Shown one piece after another: positions 57,905-64,000 of a DNA stretch of 64,000 nt (positions are counted from its first letter, which is position 1; every line of letters starts with the position of its first letter). The translations under genes and the position numbers were made by a program. Location: NCBI GenBank assembly GCA_010093605.1, contig MU004198.1, positions 254,456-318,455 of the forward strand. Reading direction: 5' to 3'. Origin of the DNA: Lophium mytilinum. Lineage: Eukaryota > Ascomycota > Dothideomycetes > Mytilinidiales > Mytilinidiaceae. The notes under the pieces were generated by a model. It made no database searches. It had not been told where the DNA came from and saw nothing but the letters and a program-made list of their open reading frames with translations.

Positions 57905-60129
57905 ATGGCCCCGCACCTTAAATCAAACGTCAAACTCGAAATATACCTCTCACACTCCCCTGATCATGCCAATGCATTCCTATCATCCACGTACGATGCA
58001 AATGTGGTGAAAGCTCTCGAATTCCCCACGCATCCCGCCCCAAAGGGTACCAAGTTCATCATGCCAGGATCACGGCTTCCGCACCTAGATTTCTCAAGCC
58101 GATTGTCATCAACGACCACTATAGACACTATTGGTAAGATGCTAGAGAGTGACTACGGCATCCTTCTGAGTGTCCAATCTCACTTCCGCGACTTTGGACC
58201 CTGGTTCCACCAATACGGCGGCTATGTTGTCCTCGACCCCACGTCTACCCTTGTGGATGCTTGGGCTGTGCAGGAGGACACCGGAAGACTACCGTGGGGC
58301 GAAAGATCAAAGTATGGGTTGTATCCCGAGCCTGGAGAAAAGACGCCGGACCTCGTGCGCATTGTGCTGGTCACGACCGCAGGATTAATAGGTGAGATGG
58401 AGGAGCGGCGGGAGGAGAGAGGAGTATTACCATGGATGAAAAGGTGGAGGTATGAAGGCAACTGTGTCAAGAGTCTCCGCTCAAAAGTGGGTCGGTCTAA
58501 GCCTTCTGAGGAGGCTCAATACCAGGGAAAGTTGACGGAGCATGAAACGGAGTGGAAAAATATCGGAGACATGATCTTGAAACGGTTCAGGGAGTGGGAG
58601 ACATTGATCTTCGAAGCCGGAGAAAGGCATGCCGATGAAGTAGGGCTATCAGAGCTAGAGGCAACTGTCGAGAGAGCATTCGAGCGCTGGGAGCAGTGGA
58701 GACGTGAGAAAGATGGCGAGTCAACCACACTCACTGGTGAGACTCCCCCCGGCGTCAACGTGGAAAACAAAGGCAAGTATCCTTCCTTGGGGCAAAAGTA
58801 CCGCCTCTTCAATCATTTGAATGCCTCACAAAGGAACATTGTCATCTCAAAGCCTCTCCGCAACTCGCAAGGTCTCCTTGATTCTAGATTCTCCAGCTTC
58901 ACCATCCATTCAGGACTATTACGTTGGGGACAATTGCAAACAGTGGTTGCGGGTTCTACAGCTAAGAAGCTTACGCGAACCACTGTTTCAAAGCAAGACC
59001 CTAAAGCCCGCGGGGGCACGATCATCCAGAGAGAGTACTCGTACCGTGCCGCGGCCAGAAAAGGCGAATGGAAAGTCCGACAAGCTTTCAGCAACCGCGA
59101 CAATAGGTCTGGTGGAGGAAGTGGAAGACCGAAAGAACACTTTGGCTGGGTGATGTATCACGAAGATATTGACCCACTGGAGACCGTTGTTCGATGCAGC
59201 AGGCTGAATCCTTCTGAGGGATTCCATGAAGCGCACGTTGACGAGGTAAGCACCGGTACTACAGCGACAGGCCATAAATCTGGGTACACGGGTTCAGCAT
59301 TGTTTGGGGTACCCCCACAGGATTTGGAAGATCCAAGGGCAAAATCGAGATTCAAGCAGTACAGATTGGCTGCTCAGCAGCCAGGCTAGCCCTAACAGTG
59401 GTATCAAGCGAGCAAGTCAGAGTCAAGCTGTGATGAGTCCGTGTGCCCAGACTTGTGGCCTAGTACTGTAGTTTCATGCCCGTCCGAGGCGTACTCTCGC
59501 AGGCTTGCTCTAATATATCCCAGACGTCCTTATGCTAACCACTCCTCAGGATATTCTCTACGTAAACCGCTACGATTGGTCAATGCACTGCCACCCCAAC
59601 TCGGACAAATCCTGGAAAAGGTTCATTCGTCCAGTCAACCCCAGGTTTAGTCCGAAGAAGGGTGGTGATGATGATGATGAATACGACGTTGACGATCTCG
59701 AAGAGGATCTAGCTTCAGGGTACATGATAGCCATAGACGCAGATAGCTTCGATCCAGACTTCGCAAGATCTTTCCTTCAAGACACGACCTCGAGTGGAGA
59801 GCGAGTGTTCCTTTACAACGAGGGTAAGATTAGTGATGGAAAGCCGAAAAGGATGAGAAGGGAGCCGTTCGGGGCCTGGGTTTCGATGCCAGATACCGAG
59901 TATGAGTATGGTAAGTCAATGTATTTTTCTTTCGCGCCGATATTCAGTCCAGAGATATAAGCTCTCACTCCAAGTCCTAACTCGTTATTCTCTAGGCTGG
60001 CTCGTCTTTTCCGATCGCACACATCCCGACTTTTCCGACGAACAAGAGCTGGTTGCTATTGTATATGACGGCTTTGGTGACGGACTAGACGCCTCCGAAT
60101 TTGCCGTAGAGGCTGACCCGAGCTCCTGA
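57905..60129 (+). CDS. Hypothetical fungal protein, 611 aa, three exons
   Basis: Exons 57905-59245, 59550-59910 and 59996-60129, with a 304-base and an 85-base intron. Branch site GCTAACC and acceptor CCTCAG support the first join, giving HEAHVDEDILYVNRYDWSMH. The protein starts MAPHLKSNVKLEIYLSHSPD. It has a charged coiled-coil-like middle (about 230-290), and an acidic segment DDDDEYDVDDLEEDL before a compact end (GWLVFSDRTHPDF, AIVYDGFGDGLD). No catalytic motif or membrane helix seen. If intron 1 is retained, the frame continues 47 codons to a stop at 59389, a possible shorter 494-residue isoform. I do not recognise the family. Confidence 0.7.
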
Positions 60130-60790
60130 GTTGTCAATGTGATCCAGGAATTAGGCTGAGGCCTTAAGCCTGCGATTTGGCACCGCGGGCGGTGTCCCCG
60201 TGAGGTCCCAAAAGAATTTAAGCGCAATTTTTGAAGTATTCAAAGCCACGGCACCCACCCGCAACGCCTAGGCTCGACGCGTTACTGTTGCGATTTCCTG
60301 TCACCGAAGTAAGAAGTCCCCGCCGTGGTACATTAGTGTAAGCGGTCGACCTCCTTCTGAGGTCACACTAAGGGACCTGTTCTACGCCGACTAGGATAAT
60401 GGAGCGTGTTCGATATGGAAATCCGTATCACTTGACAGCAGTAAGAGCTTGAGAAATAGTGTGTGATATATTAGAAACTTAACCCTCTACTAGATGTCTT
60501 TGGGACACTACAAATCCAAACCATGTATAAAGCAAAGAAACCAAACACTTTTCAATACTGACAAGACTTAGATCTATCACGGAAATTACGTCCGCCCGAA
60601 GTTTGACTCATCTCACTTCCAAATCAACCCATGGCATAGGACCGATTTCAGAGGGATTTTTAGCGTCTCGTCCAACACGAGAGATCTCAAATACTAGAAC
60701 GTCTAAGCAACCTAGACATACCTCATACGAAGGCTATCTGGCTCGAGCCATTCTGCTAGTACCATCTAATACACATCATCGCCGATCGGT

Positions 60791-60991
60791 TATATAAAGT
60801 GTTCACATCTTCCCCGCGCTCTTCTACAAATATACACCCTTCGTATCTCCGACTTTCAGACAGTGTTCCTTTACATTGCGTTCATCTGCGACAAATATCT
60901 CGAGTCTTCTCAAGTAACCATCGCAATGACTTCCACCGCCCCAACACCGAGACTCACCGCCCCATACCAATCACTCAGGCTACACCATTAA
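60791..60991 (+). other. Orphan promoter-like segment with short reading frame
   Basis: TATATAAA at 60791-60798 is followed by a pyrimidine-rich leader and an ATG at 60926 that opens 21 codons (MTSTAPTPRL...) to a TAA at 60989-60991. The repeat begins 30 bases further on. It looks like the 5' end of a gene cut off by rearrangement or insertion; this is inference. Confidence 0.3.
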
Positions 60992-61020
60992 TAGAACACC
61001 TTCAAACTCCCAAACAACGA

Positions 61021-61063
61021 GATTAGGGGGACCGGAAAATATGCGACGTTATATACTCCAACA
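61021..61063 (+). repeat. 43-base dispersed direct repeat, copy 2
   Basis: Matches 48121-48163 at 42 of 43 bases, same orientation, start points exactly 12,900 bases apart. The sequence on either side differs between copies. Confidence 0.75.
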
Positions 61064-61373
61064 AAGCGTAGAGCAAGGAAGTTACCAGAGTAAAGTTGGA
61101 AAATCGGTGTCCGATTCGTGCTCGTGATGGCTAGTGAGCGTTCCAATTCCTACGATTAGAGTGATTGGTGTTGATCAGATCTGGCAAGTACCTATTAAGA
61201 CACAAGCACGCTACAGGCAACAATCTTAGCTTCACCGGAATTTACGAGATATGTACTAATCAAACCCTCTCCAAGGCTTAGTTATTATGAAGCAAAAGAT
61301 GATTCCAGCCTGTTCCTGTAGAATACAAAAACAACGGAGGAGGAAAGGTGCCAGTTGGGGTAGAACTTAACGT

Positions 61374-63976
61374 TCATTCAAAGTTGAAATTCTGGAGCAG
61401 CTTGACTACGGCTTCGTGACCATTCCCGGCGGCTAATGAAAGCGCCGTCTCACCGTGGTTATCCTTCAGGTTGACGTCTGCCTTGCCCTCGAGAAGCAGC
61501 GTAATTACGGCATCGTGGCCGTTCGCGGCCGCCCACAATAGTGGCGTCATGCCATACTGGTAGTCCTTTGAGTCGACATCCGCCCTGCCCTCGAGGAGTA
61601 ACTTGATTACGGCCTCGTGGCCATTTGTGGCCGCCCATATCAGCGGCGTCATACCATACTGATGATCCCTTGAGTTGGCATCCGCCTTGCCCTCGAGGAG
61701 AAGCTTAACCACGGCCTTGTGCCCGTGCTTAGCCGCCCATAAAAGCGGCGTTATACCATACTGACGGTCCTTTGACTTGATATCCGCCCTGCCCTCGAGA
61801 AGTATCTTCACTACAGCTTCGTGGCCATTCGCGGCCGCCCACGATAGCGGCGTTATGTTATACTGGTAGTCCTTCACGTTGATGTCCGCCTTGCCCTCAA
61901 GAAGTAACTTAACTACGCCCTCGTTACCATTCGCGGCCGCCCATAGTAACGGCGTCATACCAGACTGATGTTCTTTTGAGTTCACATCCGCCTTGACCTC
62001 GAGGAGAAGCTTAACCACGGCCTTGTGCCCGTGCTTAGCTGCCAATAATAGCGGCGTCATACCTTTCTCGTCCTCTGAGGCAACATCCGCGTTATTTTTA
62101 AGGAGCAGCTCTACTATGGCCGGGAACCCTCTTACGGCCGCCCACGATAGCGACGTCAAGTTCATTTTGTCTGTTGAGTTGACGTCCGCTTTACCTTCGA
62201 GTAGCAGCTTGACTAACGCTTCGGACTTTCTATCAACTGCAAACAACAGCGATGTCTGGCCATGTTCGTTCTTTGCTTCAATGTCCGCCTTCTTCTCAAG
62301 AAGTATTTTGACTACAGCTTCGTGCCCATTTCCGGCTGCCAACAACAGCGACGTCATACCGTGCTCGTCCTTCGAGTTAACGTCCGCTGTGTGCTCAAGT
62401 GCCAGCTCAAGTATGGCCTCAAGCCCAAAATATGATGCTACCATTAGAATATTTGTGAATTTGGGCTTTATGTAGTGGGTATTCTTCGCAAGGTAGATGT
62501 GGGACCAAGTCTTGAAGCGCTGTGATCGAGGGTCGCAGAGCCTGGCAACCGATTGGAACACCTGCTCAATTGCACTATGTTGAATTTTTCGGTAATGAGA
62601 AGCCCAAGAATCAGCGGCGTACTCCAAGAAGCGGTGTTCAACTACTGAAGATGCGAAATCCCTCGCTCCGTCGAATTCAGCGAACGAAAGATAGGTAACG
62701 CAAATTCTTGCCATAAGAGTCTCTGATTCGGTTGGGATTAGAGAATGTTTCCAGTTGCCAGTAGCTACGCCTCTCTTTGCGAGAAGGAACTCCTTGGCAG
62801 TCTGATGGATCAAGTAGACCCTCTGATCCACCACAGTCACAAAGAGTCCGGAAAGGTTTCTCGCTGATACTTCAAACCTCGCCTCGTCGTCAAGGTCGAG
62901 GTCATCGTAGGATCGATGATGGTCTTCGACGGCTAGAGCGATATTCATTTCTTTCAACGTGAGTGGCCTGGTTGCTGCAACGACAATATGGAGGAGTTTC
63001 CGTGCTTGGGGCCGTTCATCATCCTCGATTCTTGAGAGGATCGCCTCATATGCTTCTTCAACCGTAGACGGAAGGGTACTGATGATAGCCTTCAGCCTTC
63101 GGCTTGTAGGACGAGTTGTTTTCCGAACGATATCCAGAATAAGTTTCAACCAAAGGTATGTTCGATGGGTCATCCCCAAAAGTTCCCTTTCGAGATTTGA
63201 CGTCTCCGACTTGTTGAGCTTTAGTTCGGATGCGAGCTTTGAAACTCTCCATTTGATCACAATGTCAATCTCATGACTGATCGCATTTGACTCTTGCTCG
63301 CCTTGTAACCGAATCGTGGGAAATTTGGAAACAAGCTCGGTGAAACGCCGTTCGATATCTAGGTAAGGACGGCTGGTGACAAAGAATTTGAGTTGGGTAC
63401 GGGTTTTCTGGGAATTAGCTTGTTGGTAGAATATATCAAGGGCGTTGATGAATTGGTAGCGTCCTGCCTCTGCGCATTCGTCGAGGGCGTCTAGGACACA
63501 AACGATCTCCCCAGCCCTCGGGTCAGCCGCCGCCTTCATCAGAATGTTCCAGAGTGTATGGAACGATTTAGTAAGTTTGTCTCCATTGTCGGCATATTCT
63601 GACATGGCATGTTTAAGGAGCGTTGGGTGCTGCGAAAAGAGCTGGTGTAACAGTGCCGAAAGCGCTATAGCTATAGCCTTCTGTACATCATTGTCATCCT
63701 TGAAGAAGAAGTAGCAGGTAGTGCGGTTGTCCGTGCTTTTGAAGTCTTCGTCGACGAAAGACTTAGATAGAACTGATTTTCCGCATCCGGGATCCGCCGA
63801 TAACCAAAGAAGACCTGAAGAGCTGTCATCTTTCCAATTTCGGAAGTTTCCATGGCGGAGAACCCATTGGCAGGTTCCTTCAAGTCGAGTGGGATTCCTG
63901 TCCTTGAACTTCTCGTAGTCGAAAGCTGAAGAGCGTAGGGCTTGCATACATTCGCGTTCGTTATCACTCCATTTTA
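61374..63976 (-). CDS. NACHT-ankyrin NLR-like protein, N-terminal exon(s) off window
   Basis: STAND NTPase of the fungal NLR type, which usually senses non-self and triggers cell death through an N-terminal effector domain. The visible exon begins KWSDNERECMQALRSSAFDY, right after GCTAATC and an AG acceptor (63978-63977). The true start and the effector domain therefore lie beyond 64000. Walker A is SADPGCGKS and Walker B is VCVLDALDEC. Helical regions follow, with LTLKEMNIALAVEDHH and YLIHQTAKEFLL. From about 62,460 down to 61,380 there are some ten ankyrin repeats of 33 to 34 residues with near-identical units such as TPLLWAAANGHEAVVKLLLE. The gene ends at a TGA at 61374-61376. Confidence 0.88.
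61380..62460 (-). repeat. Tandem ankyrin-coding DNA repeats, about 102-base unit
   Basis: Consecutive units of 99 to 102 bases are highly alike at DNA level. A 43-base stretch is identical at 61691-61733 and 61997-62039, three units (306 bases) apart, which points to recent unequal exchange or gene conversion. Confidence 0.8.
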
Positions 63977-64000
63977 CTTCGTAGATTAGCAAACTAACAT

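Larger units (their letters stand above)
60130..61373. other. Intergenic with truncated gene start and repeat
   Basis: 1.24 kb between convergent genes. It holds an orphan TATA box and start-like ATG (60791-60991), followed within 30 bases by the second copy of the 43-base repeat. Confidence 0.5.

Noticed and set aside
48471-59549. Two introns of exactly 304 bases (48471-48774 and 59246-59549) as introner-like copies
   Set aside because: Their sequences are not similar; equal length looks like chance.
1-64000. CRISPR arrays, rRNA genes, bacterial-type operons
   Set aside because: None seen; gene structure is eukaryotic throughout.

Overview
This window is nuclear DNA of a filamentous ascomycete (Pezizomycotina). 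The evidence is short introns (mostly 47 to 105 bases, with GT..AG ends and CTAAC/CTAAT branch sites), a HET-domain gene, a NACHT-ankyrin gene, a LaeA-like methyltransferase, a Chs7 chitin synthase chaperone and fungus-specific transcription factors. The class cannot be fixed from sequence alone. Exon models were joined by hand from reading frames and splice signals. Many genes are longer than their single open frames, and several frames opened at GTG, TTG or CTG, so starts were moved to the first sensible ATG.

Left part (1-24,000): an incomplete HET-domain gene with a one-base frameshift lies at the left edge. It is followed by an F-box-like gene and a five-exon gene joining two ubiquitin-like domains to a CorA-like two-helix membrane end. 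Housekeeping and mixed genes come next: SRP9/21, a DUF1308 protein, a phytanoyl-CoA dioxygenase-like enzyme, a glycosylated membrane protein with an apparent frameshift, an alpha/beta hydrolase, a bZIP factor and a proline-rich protein. A LaeA-like methyltransferase then stands head to head with a pisatin-demethylase-like P450.

Middle part (27,200-40,700): a tRNA-derived SINE-like relic is followed by what looks like a sugar or polyol catabolic cluster. It holds a class II aldolase, a short-chain dehydrogenase, a fungal-specific regulator, a dihydroxyacetone-kinase-family kinase, an anion:cation-symporter-type MFS transporter and a second, paralogous dehydrogenase. Together they could import a substrate, oxidise or reduce it, phosphorylate it and cleave it to glycolytic C3 units. 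The substrate is not known.

Right part (41,300-64,000): TRAPP subunit Trs31, a large scaffold with a possible ADF-like N-terminus and a PH-like C-terminus, a GEN1/Yen1-type resolvase with UIM and SUMO-interaction motifs, Chs7, a decayed homeodomain/C2H2 regulator, a small secreted or anchored protein, an uncharacterised three-exon gene and, at the right edge, a NACHT-ankyrin NLR-like gene with recently homogenised repeats. A 43-base direct repeat occurs twice (48,121 and 61,021), exactly 12,900 bases apart. No rRNA gene, intact tRNA gene or CRISPR array was seen.
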